From assembly GCF_000004195.4 (NCBI RefSeq), contig NC_030680.2, forward strand, positions 3,533,960 through 3,597,959: a stretch of 64,000 nucleotides of DNA, written 5' to 3'. This document shows positions 1 through 11,790 of this stretch, piece after piece (positions within the stretch are counted from its first letter, which is position 1; every line of letters begins with the position of its first letter). The DNA is from Xenopus tropicalis (Eukaryota; Chordata; Amphibia; Anura; Pipidae). A model generated the notes under the pieces. It worked only from the letters and a program-made list of their open reading frames with translations, did not search any database and was not told the origin of the DNA. A program made the translations under genes and the position numbers.

Positions 1-640
1 AACCTTGTTATGGGCTAAGGGGGCCCAGCCTGAAGGCCAGTTAGGGGGGGATTTGGGGTGAGTGCTTATTTGTGCCCTGGGTACCCCTGGAACTATAGCG
101 GGGTGACTGTTACCCCAATGTTTCTATATATCTGTAACCTTGTTATGGGCTAAGGGGGCCCAGCCTGAAGGCCAGTTAGGGGGGGATTTGGGGTGAGTGC
201 TTATTTGTGCCCTGGGTACCCCTGGAACTATAGCAGGGGTGACTGTTACCCCAATGTTTCTATATATCTGTAACCTTGTTATGGGCTAAGGGGGCCCAGC
301 CTGAAGGCCAGTTAGGGGGGGATTTGGGGTGAGTGCTTATTTGTGCCCTGGGTACCCCTGGAACTATAGCGGGGTGACTGTTACCCCAATGTTTCTATAT
401 ATCTGTAACCTTGTTATGGGCTAAGGGGGCCCAGCCTGAAGGCCAGTTAGGGGGGGATTTGGGGTGAGTGCTTATTTGTGCCCTGGGTACCCCTGGAACT
501 ATAGCGGGGTGACTGTTACCCCAATGTTTCTATATATCTGTAACCTTGTTATGGGCTAAGGGGGCCCAGCCTGAAGGCCAGTTAGGGGGGGATTTGGGGT
601 GAGTGTTTATTTGTGCCCTGGGTACCCCTGGAACTATAGT
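1..640. repeat. 135-bp tandem array, about 4.8 copies
   Basis: Copies start near 1, 136, 272, 407 and 541 with the phrase AACCTTGTTATGGGCTAAGG and are almost identical. The window starts inside the array, so its true length is unknown. The same monomer forms a second array at 19535-20955. Confidence 0.97.
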
Positions 641-1100
641 ATAACCTGGTTATGATCACATGAGGGGGCACAAAATACTGGACATATAATGAGGTTTTTA
701 GTGAAATAATTATGAATACCTTTTTGCCTTTTTGATTCTCTGATAATTTTATTCCTTTGCCCCGTCTCTAACATTGAAGATTTCCGGGCAGAATAAAGTC
801 GGGGGAAGATGTCGGAGGCTGTAGATCAGGTCCCGTCAGGCAGGTTATGATATGAATATCTCTGTCTTTATACAGTAAGAGACAAACTTAGAAATTGTTT
901 TACCGCAGCCACAGAAATTCTCCCGATAATTCCAGTACAAATCTCATAATTGGCATATTCGGATTGTTATTAGAGTGATAATGATTTACTATGGGCAGTT
1001 TTGAGACCTTAACTTATTTAGCGTGAAGGGGGAGGGGAGCACAAATAATGGGACTGTCTTAGACCCCAATCATGGTGGGTCCCCCTAAATCAGTAGTTCT
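641..1100. other. single-copy sequence, no gene seen
   Basis: About 460 nt of AT-richer, non-repetitive sequence between two arrays. No exon with tubby similarity was found on either strand. It is a possible site for regulatory sequence, without direct evidence. Confidence 0.5.
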
Positions 1101-1102
1101 AA

Positions 1103-1893
1103 GGGCAACATGTTAGGGCAAGATGAAGCCAGTTGGGCAAGATGGAGACAGTAGGGCAAGATGGGGACAGTAGGGCAAGATGGGGACAGTAGGGCAAGAT
1201 GGAGACAGTAGGGCAAGATGGGGACAGTAGGGCAAGATGGAGACAGTAGGACAAGATGGGGACAGTAGGGCAAGATGGAGACAGTAGGGCAAGATGGGGA
1301 CAGTAGGGCAAGATGGAGACAGTAGGGCAAGAAGGAGACAGTAGGGTAAGATGGGGACAGTAGGGCAAGATGAAGCCAATTGGGCAAGATGGAGACAGTA
1401 GGGCAAGATGAAGCCAGTTGGGCAAGATGGAGACAGTCGGGCAAGATGGGGACAGTAGGGCAAGATGGAGACAGTAGGGCAAGATGGGGACAGTAGGGCA
1501 AGATGGAGACAGTAGGGCAAGATGGGGACAGTAGGGCAAGATGGAGACAGTAGGGCAAGATGAAGCCAGTTGGGCAAGATGGAGACAGTCGGGCAAGATG
1601 GGGACAGTAGGGCAAGATGGAGACAGTAGGGCAAGATGGGGACAGTAGGGCAAGATGGAGACAGTAGGGCAAGATGGAGACAGTAGGGCAAGATGGAGAC
1701 AGTAGGACAAGATGGGGACAGTAGGGCAAGATGGAGGCAGTAGGACAAGATGGGGACAGTAGCACAAGATGGAGGCAGTAGGACAAGATGGGGACAGTAG
1801 GGCAACATGGAGACAGTAGGGCAAGATGGGGACAGTAGGGCAAGATGGGGACAGTAGGGCAAGATGGGGACAGTAGGGCAGGACAGTAGCACA
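1103..1893. repeat. 19-bp tandem array, about 41 copies
   Basis: The monomer alternates CAGTAGGGCAAGATGGGGA and CAGTAGGGCAAGATGGAGA, with occasional GAAGCCAGTTG variants. Because 19 is not a multiple of 3, every frame of the - strand is open through the array. This creates three long Cys/Leu/Pro/Ser frames that are not genes. Confidence 0.97.
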
Positions 1894-2984
1894 AGGTGGG
1901 TAGAAGACTGCACCACGGAGACGGTTGGACAATGTGGGAGAGTTGGGGGATTCACTGGGGGAGTAAGAAAGATAAATAAAGTGCTGAGAGCCCCTGAAAC
2001 GGACTGAGTGAATGAGGGCATGGGGGGGTTTGCAGTCGGTTGCCATGGAAACATGGTTCAATTCTGTACATAGGTACCCACTCACCTGGGCATTCGGGGA
2101 TTGCAGGGGGAGTGAGAAAAGGGAAAATCTATTTGTGGCAACTGGAGGCCCCAAGGGGGAAATCTCTCTTCTGGGGCCCTCCCCCACCCTGCGGGGATGG
2201 ATTTGGGGGGTTGGGGGTGTGGCAAATAAAGGGGATGGGGGTATTCACAAAACCTCAGTAAGCCACTACCATTAGCTCCAAAAATCACTTCTATTGGCTA
2301 AAACTGTGCAGATCCTGCGAGCTGCAGACTGTATTGGCTTTGTGTAGGCCATGGGGGATAAATGAACTGATACTTGAGGGATAAATGAACTGATACTTGG
2401 GGGATAAATGAACTGATACTTGGGGGTCCCGTCCCACCCACTCCCATTGGTAATTACTTAATAGCTGATTAGTATTTAATTCGTAGTGGAGCTGCATGGC
2501 TGCACATAATGCACTGCAGGCTGCGGAATGCGTCGGAATTAATAGCTAATTGGCCATATGGTTGATGGGACTTGTGGTTCAGCAATAGCAGGGGTGCTGT
2601 GGGGGAATCGGCCCCCGGGGGTCCCTGTTTGTGGGGGGCCACATTACCTTCTATTGGCGCAAACTGAGGCCTTTGCCTGTTGGCTTCAAGCTGGGATCTC
2701 CATGGCAGCCCAGCGGCTCGTGGCCCTGCTATTGGCTACTGGTTGCTATAGGTTACCAGGGCTCCCGTCACTTCTCCCTAACCCAAAGCTTGGGGCTTGG
2801 AGGGTCTGCTTCTTAAAGGGGCAGCGCCTCTCATTCACAGACCCTTGAAATATTCAGCCTTTCCTATTAACTCCTTCACTGCCAGGCAGCCTGATTGTCC
2901 CTGAAGGTGCAACAGAAATCTGCGCCGACACAGTTGAAGTTCAGCAACTGCCAAAGGTCGGCCCCCGCTTATTTATATACCCCC
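1894..2984. other. mostly single-copy sequence with a 22-bp triplet repeat
   Basis: No convincing exon. It contains a three-copy 22-bp repeat (GGGATAAATGAACTGATACT units at about 2358-2425), G-rich stretches, and a palindromic X-box-like motif at 2039-2052. The small ORFs here show no recognisable domain. Confidence 0.5.
2039..2052. promoter_or_regulatory. RFX X-box-like palindrome GTTGCCATGGAAAC
   Basis: Fits the RFX consensus GTNRCC-N-RGYAAC with one deviation in the right half (GAAAC for GCAAC). RFX factors drive cilia genes, and tubby family genes act at cilia, which makes the site worth noting. It is over 11 kb upstream of the first recognised tub exon, so regulation of tub is inference only. 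Confidence 0.35.
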
Positions 2985-3395
2985 CCCCCACCCATCAAAT
3001 CTTATTACAATGGCCTATTCTTAGCAACTTTTCAGTTGGTCTTCATTTTTTTATTTTCGTCTTTCAATGGGGGTCACTGACCCCGGCAGCCAAACCCTAT
3101 TGCTCTGTGAGGCTCCAGTTTTATTGTTATTGTTACTTTTTATTCCTTATCTTTCTATTTAGGCCCCTCCTGTGATCATATCCCTGTCTCTCTTTCAGAA
3201 CACTGCCTGGTTGCTAGGTTAAATTGGACCCTAGCAACCAGATAGCTGCTGAAATTCCAAACTGGAGAGCTGCTGAACAAAAAGCTCAAAAAGCACAAAT
3301 AATAAAAAATGAAGACCAATTGCAAATTGTGTCAGAATAGAACTCTGTACATTATACTAAACGTTAATTTAATTAACAACCCTTTTAAAGACCTT
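2985..3395. repeat. abundant Xenopus interspersed (MITE-like) repeat
   Basis: Contains the recognisable phrases CAACTTTTCAGTTGGTCTTC, GGGGGTCACTGACCCCGGCA, TGGTTGCTAGG, CCCTAGCAACCAG and AAAAAATGAAGACCAATTGC in the usual order. The same element recurs at 27063-28055, in part at 30180-30680, and at 34630-34998. The family name is not assigned here. Confidence 0.8.
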
Positions 3396-3551
3396 GTTCA
3401 GTCATTGGGCCCCTGTACCCCCTAGTCCCCCAGCAGTCACATGTCAGGCTTTCTCTATAATTAGGCCCTAGCAACCCCTATATATATTGATTAACTCAAA
3501 TCTGGCAGAAAGTGATGGATAATAAACTGATACAGTGTAACGAAGGGATAA

Positions 3552-5478
3552 AACTGGGTTTATAGTTATGTGTAACTGTCACTGTGTCTGTCCCTTTCCC
3601 TTCCCTGCACTGCTGGTTCTGACTCCTGATACAACTCCCCAATATCCATTCATTCCTCATTCTCACTGGGTTTATAGTTATGTGTAACTGTCACTGTGTC
3701 TGTCCCTTTCCCTTCTCTGCACTGCTGGTTCTGACTCCTGATACAACTCCCCAATACCCATTCATCCCTCATTCTCACTGGGTTTATAGTTATGTGTAAC
3801 TGTCACTGTGTCTGTCCCTTTCCCTTCCCTGCACTGCTGGTTCTGACTCCTGATACAACTCCCCAATATCCATTCATCCCTCATTCTCACTGGGTTTATA
3901 GTTATGTGTAACTGTCACTGTGTCTGTCCCTTTCCCTTCCCTGCACTGCTGGTTCTGACTCCTGATACAACTCCCCAATATCCATTCATCCCTCATTCTC
4001 ACTGGGTTTATAGTTATGTGTAACTGTCACTGTGTCTGTCCCTTTTCCCTTCCCCTGCACTGCTGGTTCTGACTCCTGATACAACTCCCCAATACCATTC
4101 ATCCCTCATTCTCACTGGGTTTATAGTTATGTGTAACTGTCACTGTGTCTGTCCCTTTCCCTTCCCTGCACTGCTGGTTCTGACTCCTGATACAACTCCC
4201 CAATATCCATTCATTCCTCATTTTCACTGGGTTTATAGTTATGTGTAACTGTCACTGTGTCTGTCCCTTTCCCTTCCCTGCACTGCTGGTTCTGACTCCT
4301 GATACAACTCCCCAATATCCATTCATCCCTCATTCTCACTGGGTTTATAGTTATGTGTAACTGTCACTGTGTCTGTCCCTTTCCCTTCCCTGCACTGCTG
4401 GTTCTGACTCCTGATACAACTCCCCAATACCCATTCATCCCTCATTCTCACTGGGTTTATAGTTATGTGTAACTGTCACTGTGTCTGTCCCTTTCCCTTC
4501 CCTGCACTGCTGGTTCTGACTCCTGATACAACTCCCCAATACCCATTCATCCCTCATTCTCACTGGGTTTATAGTTATGTGTAACTGTCACTGTGTCTGT
4601 CCCTTTCCCTTCCCTGCACTGCTGGTTCTGACTCCTGATACAACTCCCCAATACCCATTCATTCCTCATTCTCACTGGGTTTATAGTTATGTGTAACTGT
4701 CACTGTGTCTGTCCCTTTCCCTTCGCTGCACTGCTGGTTCTGACTCCTGATACAACTCCCCAATATCCATTCATCCCTCATTCTCACTGGGTTTATAGTT
4801 ATGTGTAACTGTCACTGTGTCTGTCCCTTTCCCTTCCCTGCACTGCTGGTTCTGACTCCTGATACAACTCCCCAATATCCATTCATTCCTCATTCTCACT
4901 GGGTTTATAGTTATGTGTAACGTCACTGTGTCTGTCCCTTTCCCTTCCCTGCACTGCTGGTTCTGACTCCTGATACAACTCCCCAATATCCATTCATTCC
5001 TCATTCTCACTGGGTTTATAGTTATGTGTAACGTCACTGTGTCTGTCCCTTTCCCTTCCCTGCACTGCTGGTTCTGACTCCTGATACAACTCCCCAATAC
5101 CCATTCATTCCTCATTCTCACTGGGTTTATAGTTATGTGTAACTGTCACTGTGTCTGTCCCTTTCCCTTCCCTGCACTGCTGGTTCTGACTCCTGATACA
5201 ACTCCCCAATACCCATTCATTCCTCATTCTCACTGGGTTTATAGTTATGTGTAACTGTCACTGTGTCTGTCCCTTTCCCTTCCCTGCACTGCTGGTTCTG
5301 ACTCCTGATACAACTCCCCAATATCCATTCATTCCTCATTCTCACTGGGTTTATAGTTATGTGTAACGTCACTGTGTCTGTCCCTTTCCCTTCCCTGCAC
5401 TGCTGGTTCTGACTCCTGATACAACTCCCCAATATCCATTCATTCCTCATTCTCACTGGGTTTATAGTTATGCGTAAC
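3552..5478. repeat. 112-bp tandem array (family A), about 17 copies
   Basis: Monomer contains CTGGGTTTATAGTTATGTGT, TGTCCCTTTCCCTTCCCTGC and CTGGTTCTGACTCCTGATAC. Copies differ by a few point changes and short indels. The same monomer forms an array inside tub intron 1 at 13630-14533. Confidence 0.97.
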
Positions 5479-5835
5479 TGTCATTATTATTATACTTCCT
5501 TACATAGGATTCTGGGAGTTGTAGTTCAGTAGTACATTTCCAGACTTACAGTGTGTTTACTCTGTGTTGCATGTAACCCCCCCTCCCTTAATAATGTAAA
5601 GGGGAAGTTTACCCTATGATGAGAAATGGCAAAGAGAAGCCCAATACGGAGAGACGGTTGGTTGGAGGGGAGAGAGTGCGGCTGAGACAGCTGGGGAGTT
5701 GCTGCGGGGAAGGAGAGGGATATATTTCCACGTTGGCACAAAAGGAAGGAGAAAGGGAATGGAACGTGGTTGGAAGAGTTTTCCTCTCGCTGCCGGTTCT
5801 TTTGAATCCACACTAACAAGTGTATATGAACAATA

Positions 5836-6800
5836 GTTTGAATACTCTGATTGGCTATTGGTTATTCTAGTCCTGTGAATGTTCTAATACTCTGATTGGC
5901 TACTGGTTATTCTAGTCCTGTGAATGTTCTAATACTCTGATTGGCTATTGGTTATTCTAGTCCTGTGAATGTTCTAATACTCTGATTGGCTACTGGTTAT
6001 TCTAGTCCTGTGAATGTTCTAATACTCTGATTGGCTACTGGTTATTCTAGTTCTGTCAGTGTCATAATACTCTGATTGGCTACTGGTTATTCTAGTTCTG
6101 TCAGTGTCATAATACTCTGATTGGCTACTGGTTATTCTAGTTCTGTCAATGTTATAATACTCTGATTGGCTACTGGTTATTCTAGTTCTGTCAATGTTAT
6201 AATACTCTGATTGGCTACTGGTTATTCTAGTCCTTTGAATGTTCTAATACTCTGATTGGTTACTGGTTATTCTAGTTCTGTGAAAGTTCTAATACTCTGA
6301 TTGGCTACTGGTTATTCTAGTTCTGTCAATGTTATAATACTCTGATTGGCTACTGGTTATTCTAGTTCTGTCAATGTTATAATACTCTGATTGGCTACTG
6401 GTTATTCTAGTTCTGTCAATGTTATAATACTCTGATTGGCTACTGGTTATTCTAGTCCTGTGAATGTTCTAATACTCTGACTGGCTACTGGTTATTCTAG
6501 TCCTTTGAATGTTCTAATACTCTGATTGGTTACTGGTTATTCTAGTTCTGTGAAAGTTCTAATACTCTGATTGGCTACTGGTTATTCTAGTTCTGTCAAT
6601 GTTATAATACTCTTATTGGCTACTGTTTATTCTAGTCCTTTGAATGTTCTAATACTCTGATTGGCTACTGGTTATTCTAGTCCTTTGAATGTTCTAATAC
6701 TCTGATTGGCTACTGGTTATTCTAGTCCTTTGAATGTTCTAATTCTCTGATTGGCTACATAGTAGTGTAGCCCTGGGAATAGCCTTATGCCTCTGATTGG
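5836..6800. repeat. 45-bp tandem array with a CCAAT-type site per copy, about 21 copies
   Basis: Each monomer carries CTGATTGGCTACTGG, which on the other strand reads AGCCAATCAG, a strong NF-Y (CCAAT-box) match. Downstream variable parts alternate between TCCTGTGAATGTTCT and TTCTGTCAATGTTAT types, indicating higher-order blocks. Confidence 0.95.
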
Positions 6801-7424
6801 CTACTGGTTACAAAACCACAGGCCACAGGCTGGATTCTGTTTCATTAAAACATTTACCCACTGATATTTGGGAAGACAAAAGCCCCACGAGAGGAAATCC
6901 TGCCGTTATTGCCGCCGCTTACGGCCCGTTGGGATTTTATTCGCGTAAATGCCGGCGGTTAATGGCTCATTTAATGCACTGAGTCTGAACAGTTTCCTAA
7001 ATGAAAAGAACATTAGATAAAACAGTCTCTCCTGTAGCAGAAATAAAAAGCCAATGGCTGTCGGCACATTAACGTGTCACGGGGTGAAGCCGCGCAGCCT
7101 GCGTCCTGTAACGCTCCCCTTGTACCTGGGATTATTGGGCTTTACGGGGTTAAAGGGCAACTAAAGCGCTGGCTGCCCCTTCCCTGGTTTATTTAAGGCC
7201 CCACATTATCCCAGTCCAGTCTGTGCGATAAATTCATCCATTATCCCAGCGCGGCGTAATTATATCTGTGTTACTCGCGTCTGGGGGGATCGACCCATTA
7301 ATGGGATCTGGAAACAGAACTGTCAATCACTATACAGATCCCGGGAGTTACATTGTAAGAGTAAGGGAATTGTTTTACCTGGAATTCTGTGACCTGTAGA
7401 ACCTGGTATCTTTATATGGTCCCA
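6800..7424. other. single-copy sequence, possible conserved non-coding DNA
   Basis: No exon seen. The stretch has homeodomain-type AT motifs (CATTAAAAC, GGTTAATGGCTCATTTAATG) mixed with CpG-containing sequence (CCGCCGCTTACGG). That texture differs from the surrounding arrays, so it is a candidate for conservation, unproven. Confidence 0.4.
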
Positions 7425-7875
7425 GAACCCCTCAGTGACTGCTAATATCCTTATCATTTACAGTAGGGGGTACATTATCCCTTATAATACATGAGTGATA
7501 CTCAGAGTTCCCTGTATAACTCAGCCTGCAGCCTTGTGCCTTTATATGGGCACAGAACCCCTCAGTGACTGCTAATATCCTTATCATTTACAGTAGGGGG
7601 TACATTATCCCTTATAATACATGAGTGATACTCAGAGTTCCCTGTATAACTCAGCCTGCAGCCTTGTGCCTTTATATGGGGGGCACAGAACCCCTCAGTG
7701 ACTGCTAATATCCTTATCATTTACAGTAGGGGGTACATTATCCCTTATAATACATGAGTGATACTCAGAGTTCCCTGTATAACTCAGCCTGCAGCCTTGT
7801 GCCTTTATATGGGGGGCACAGAACCCCTCAGTGACTGCTAATATCCTTATCATTTACAGTAGGGGGTACATTTCC
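7425..7875 (+). repeat. about 134-bp tandem array (family B), about 3.4 copies
   Basis: Monomer includes CAGTGACTGCTAATATCC, TTACAGTAGGGGGTACATTA and TACATGAGTGATACTCAGAG. The same family recurs reversed at 28858-29365 and forward at 60812-61345. Confidence 0.95.
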
Positions 7876-8789
7876 CCATATACAATCTTCCAGTGAGCTT
7901 ATTGAACCCCCACGATGCGCTTTATCAGGATAATGAATTGTGTACCAACACGTAGATAATTGCCTGACATATGATTTATGATAATTATTGAAACATCACT
8001 CGTTATGCGCTCGTGTTAGCGAGTTGGCGCCTGTCACTCTGATTCCGCTGACGAGCGCTTATGTTTAACCCTTTAGCTGCAGGGCCGTTCCCAGTCCGTG
8101 CCGGGGTGCAGCCTTCCCTGGGGGATCAGTTTTGTACCTATATTCGAGGATCCAGGGAAGGGCTGGGATGGGGCACTTAGGTCCGAGAAAGATTTCCTTG
8201 GCTCACCGACCAACTGCAAGCCGCTGAGATGACTTCCATTGGCACATAGTACAATAAACATAAGGGTAGGTTCCTCTGTGGCCCCTTGTGGCCCTTGCCA
8301 GCTGTATGGGAGATGCCCAGGTGCTGCCCCCCACCCACCCACCCTCTCTGGGTGCAGCTGCTGGAACTCTATTCTGCGGGGCCAAAGTTCTGCTCATTAA
8401 GAAGCAACAAGTTGGGACAATGTACAAAAAGCCCATTTTTTGCACTTCGGGGCAATTCAAAGTAAATGAATCCTGCCCTTGTATTTATTACACTCTTAAC
8501 CCCTTGGAGAGTGCGGGTACCACAGTGTTACCTAGCAACAGGCAACACCCCAGTTTAGATAACCAGGGCCCCATCTGGATACAAGATTTGCACAGTAAGA
8601 TTGACCCCCCCAATACACGTACCCCAATAGGTACTACAGTTCCCAGCATCCTTTTAGGCCCCCAAACTCCATATTGAATATGTTTGCATTGCGCCCCATG
8701 GCGTTGTTAGTAGGATCAATTGCGCCATAATTGCCCGCTGTTAGAAAATGACAGACAGTATTTCCCTTTCTCTTACTGGGCAAATTTTC
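7876..8789. other. single-copy sequence, no gene seen
   Basis: About 0.9 kb without tandem structure. The first 200 nt are AT-rich with TGATAATTATTG and CATATGATTTATG motifs and could be regulatory. A 129-codon open frame at 8288-8677 has no domain or splice context and is not called. Confidence 0.4.
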
Positions 8790-8798
8790 TCCTGGGCA

Positions 8799-8876
8799 GT
8801 TACCCATAGCAACCACTGTTTGCAAAAAATGCTAAGCACTGATTGGTTGCTATGGGTAACTGCCCAGGGACTCATT
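8799..8876. repeat. foldback element with X-box-like arms
   Basis: Inverted arms of about 20-25 nt: one side contains GCAGTTACCCATAGCAACCA, the other TGGTTGCTATGGGTAACTGC. The loop is about 25 nt. The arms contain GTTGCTATGGGTAAC, similar to an RFX X-box. A diverged relative is at 10340-10460. Confidence 0.8.
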
Positions 8877-8929
8877 TGCCCGGTGTATCTAATACTTATT
8901 AGCCTTTAGATATGTAGTACTGACTTAGA

Positions 8930-10165
8930 TTGTAGATTGTAAGCTCTTTGGGGCAGGGCTCCTTTCACCTCTTGTATCGGTTACTGATTGCTTTATATGT
9001 TACTCCTTGTAGAGTGTAAGCTCTTTTGGGCAGGGCTCCCTTCCCCTCCTGTATCGGTTACTGATTGCTTTATATGTTACTCCTTGTAGAGTGTAAGCTC
9101 TTTTGGGCAGGGCTCTCTTCCCCTCCTGTATCGGTTATTGGTTGCTTTATATGTTACTTCTTGTAGAGTGTAAGCTCTTTTGGGCAGGGCTCCCTTCCCC
9201 TCCTGTATCGGTTACTGATTGCTTTATATGTTACTCCTTGTAGAGTGTAAGCTCTTTTGGGCAGGGCTCCTTTCACCTCTTGTATCGGTTACTGATTGCT
9301 TTATATGTTACTCCTTGTAGAGTGTAAGCTCTTTTGGGCAGGGCTCCCTTCCCCTCCTGTATTGGTTACTGATTGCTTTATATGTTACTCCTTGTAGAGT
9401 GTAAGCTCTTTGGGGCAGGGCTCCCTTCACCTCTTGTATCGTTTATTGATTGCTTTATATGTTACTCCTTGTAGAGTGTAAGCTCTTTTGGGCAGGGCTC
9501 CCTTCACCTCTTGTATCGGTTATTGATTGCTTTATATGTTACTCCTTGTAGAGTGTAAGCTCTTTTGGGCAGGGCTCTCTTCCCCTCCTGTATCGGTTAC
9601 TGATTGCTTTATATGTTACTCCTTGTAGAGTGTAAGCTCTTTGGGGCAGGGCTCTCTTCCCCTCCTGTATCGGTTACTGATTGCTTTATATGTAACTCCT
9701 TGTAGAGTGTAAGCTCTTTGGGCAGGGCTCCCTTCACCTCTTGTATCGGTTATTGATTGCTTTATATGTTACTCCTTGTAGAGTGTAAGCTCTTTGGGGC
9801 AGGGCCCTCTTCCCCTCTTGTATCGGTTACTGATTGCTTTATATGTTACTCCTTGTAGAGTGTAAGCTCTTTTGGGCAGGGCTCTCTTCCCCTCTTGTAT
9901 CGGTTACTGATTGCTTTATATGTTACTCCTTGTAGAGTGTAAGCTCTTTTGGGCAGGGCTCTCTTCCCCTCTTGTATCGGTTACTGATTGCTTTATATGT
10001 TACTCCTTGTAGAGTGTAAGCTCTTTTGGGCAGGGCTCCCTTCCCCTCCTGTATCGGTTATTGATTGCTTTACATGTTGCTCCTTGTAGAGTGTAAGCTC
10101 TTTGGGGCAGGGCTCTCTTCCCCTCCTGTATCGGTTATTGATTGCTTTATATGTTACTCTGTATG
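8930..10165. repeat. 77-bp tandem array, about 15.5 copies
   Basis: Monomer includes GAGTGTAAGCTCTTTTGGGC, AGGGCTCCCTTCCCCTCCTG and GATTGCTTTATATGTTACTC. The array runs into a retroposon-like 3' end at 10165-10245, so it probably expanded from the tail region of one insertion. Confidence 0.95.
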
Positions 10166-10246
10166 TCCAATGTATGAAACCCACTTATTGTACAGTGCTG
10201 CGGGGTATGTTGGCGCTTTATAAATAAATGTTAATAATAATAATAA
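10150..10246 (+). mobile_element. retroposon-like 3' tail ending in (TAA)n
   Basis: The sequence TTGTACAGTGCTGCGGGGTA, GTTGGCGCTTTATAAATAAA and a run of TAA triplets resembles the 3' ends of vertebrate SINE/LINE families with short tandem tails. Exact family not assigned. Confidence 0.6.
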
Positions 10247-10334
10247 TTGGCTCAAAGGGCAATAGGGTGATGGGGGGGTGACCCATGTTTGTTGGTTGGG
10301 TGCTTCTATTGGAAGCAAGTCTATCCCCATATGT

Positions 10335-10462
10335 AATAACAGCCACCCAGTTTGCCCAGGAGCAGTAACCCATAGCAACCAGTAAGATGTTTGCCCAGTA
10401 AATATTACTTGCTGATTGGTTGCTATGGGCGGCTTGCTTTCTGCCCCTGGGCAAACTTTTAT
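10335..10462. repeat. diverged foldback repeat
   Basis: Imperfect inverted arms: TTTGCCCAGGAGCAG and AACCCATAGCAACCAG on the left, TGATTGGTTGCTATGGG and CCCCTGGGCAAA on the right. Related to the element at 8799-8876 but with a longer middle. Confidence 0.65.
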
Positions 10463-11270
10463 TACATAACCCCCTATGTACCTATGGTCACATGATAGTT
10501 GGTGGATTTACGGTGAAGTCAAAGTGAAGCCTCGGGGGTCTCGGAGACGTTGCTATGAAGGGAATAAAATCTTTCAACTTCTTCTTGGATCTCAGACAAC
10601 AGAACCAGCTGCGTCTCCTGGAACCCAAAGCCTCCAGATTGGCTCCGAGGAAGAGGAGGGTCTGTGTTACTGGGAGGAGGAAGCAATGTTGGGGGGGTGA
10701 ATACAAAGTGGGGTCATTGTGCCTTTGGGCTACTGAGCAGGTGTCTCCATAGACCTCTTGGCGACAGAGCTTACGGCCGGGGGGGGTCAGTACTGGGGCA
10801 GCGCATGATGTCACAGCCTTCATTGGTCTTTGTACCAGGATTTGCCTCTTCCTCCTCCGGAACGGATGTGGGAAATGAATGCAGAATGGGACATGTATGG
10901 CCTCTTGTATTCCCTCGGCCGCTGAATGGGCCATTGAGGCCAGAGCTTCCCTTGCCAAGTAGCAGAACAAATCCCCTCGCTCTTCTAGGAACTTGCCCCC
11001 CCCCCCCCCAAACAGACTTTCATATGAGTCTTCATTCTATGAAACCAGTGGGTCGGCCAAGATACTTCCATAGGAACCGGCCGAGAAATGGGAGATTAGG
11101 GAGACTGGAGCCAATGGGGAGATCCTTGGGTGGTATTGGTCAATAGGGTCCTATGTACAAAGCCCCCCAGCTCCCACTGTTACAGTGACTCAAGGATAGA
11201 GGAGACCCCAAAACCATGGCCCTCCACCCCTCGTAACTCTTTGTTTCCCCTTAGAAGTTATATAGAAACT
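10463..11270. other. single-copy sequence, no gene seen
   Basis: About 0.8 kb with overlapping open frames of up to 160 codons on both strands, none with a recognisable domain or family match. A run of twelve C at about 10988 interrupts it. It may be 5' intronic or intergenic DNA of tub. Confidence 0.4.
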
Positions 11271-11274
11271 ATAT

Positions 11275-11790
11275 ACAGGTATGTGACCTGTTATCCAGAA
11301 TGCTCAGGACCTGGAGTTTTCCGGATAAGGGATCTTTCTGTAATTTGAATCTCCATAACTTAAGTCTGCTAAAAATTGAATTAACCCAATAGGGCTGTTC
11401 TGCCCCCAATAAGGGGTAATTATATCTTAGTTGGGATCAAGTACAGGTACTGTTTTATTATTACAGAGAAAAGGGAATCATTTAACCATTAAATAAACCC
11501 AATAGGGCTGTTCTGCCCCAATAAGGGGTAATTATATCTTAGTTGGGATCAAGTACAGGTACTGTTTTATTATTACAGAGAAAAGGGAATCATTTAACCA
11601 TTAAATAAACCCAATAGGGCTGTTCTGCCCCCAATAAGGGGTTATTATATCTTAGTTGGGATCAAGTACAGGTACTGTTTTATTATCACAGAGAAAAATT
11701 AGAATTATTTGCTTATGATGGAGTCTATGGGAGATGGCCTTTCCGTAGTTCTGGATAACGGGTTTCCAGAATAGTGTTCAGTACAGGACT
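11275..11790. mobile_element. MITE with internal 112-bp tandem copies (3' end degenerate)
   Basis: The left end ACAGGTATGTGACCTGTTAT and the motif TTTCCGGATAAGGGATCTTT match the left end of the element at 25457-26580. Internally about three copies of a 112-bp unit follow (CCCAATAGGGCTGTTCTGCC, AGTTGGGATCAAGTACAGGT). The right end (GATAACGGGTTTCCAG) lacks an intact terminal repeat. Confidence 0.8.

Noticed and set aside
1..640. Possible CRISPR array (regular repeats)
   Set aside because: There is no repeat/spacer alternation: the whole 135-bp unit is repeated. The genes are eukaryotic with introns. The same holds for all other arrays.
1085..2187. Three overlapping Cys/Leu/Pro/Ser-rich frames on the - strand
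   Set aside because: The 19-bp array is open in all three frames, which is a compositional artefact and not a metallothionein- or keratin-like gene.
7876..8080. Search for the tub start exon (MTSKPHSDWIPYS-like) in 1-13472
   Set aside because: No matching translation was seen on the + strand in any single-copy segment. The exon is probably upstream of the window or too diverged to see.
10488..10970. 160-codon - strand frame upstream of tub
   Set aside because: No family resemblance, and an equally long frame lies on the other strand. Most likely chance in GC-rich DNA.
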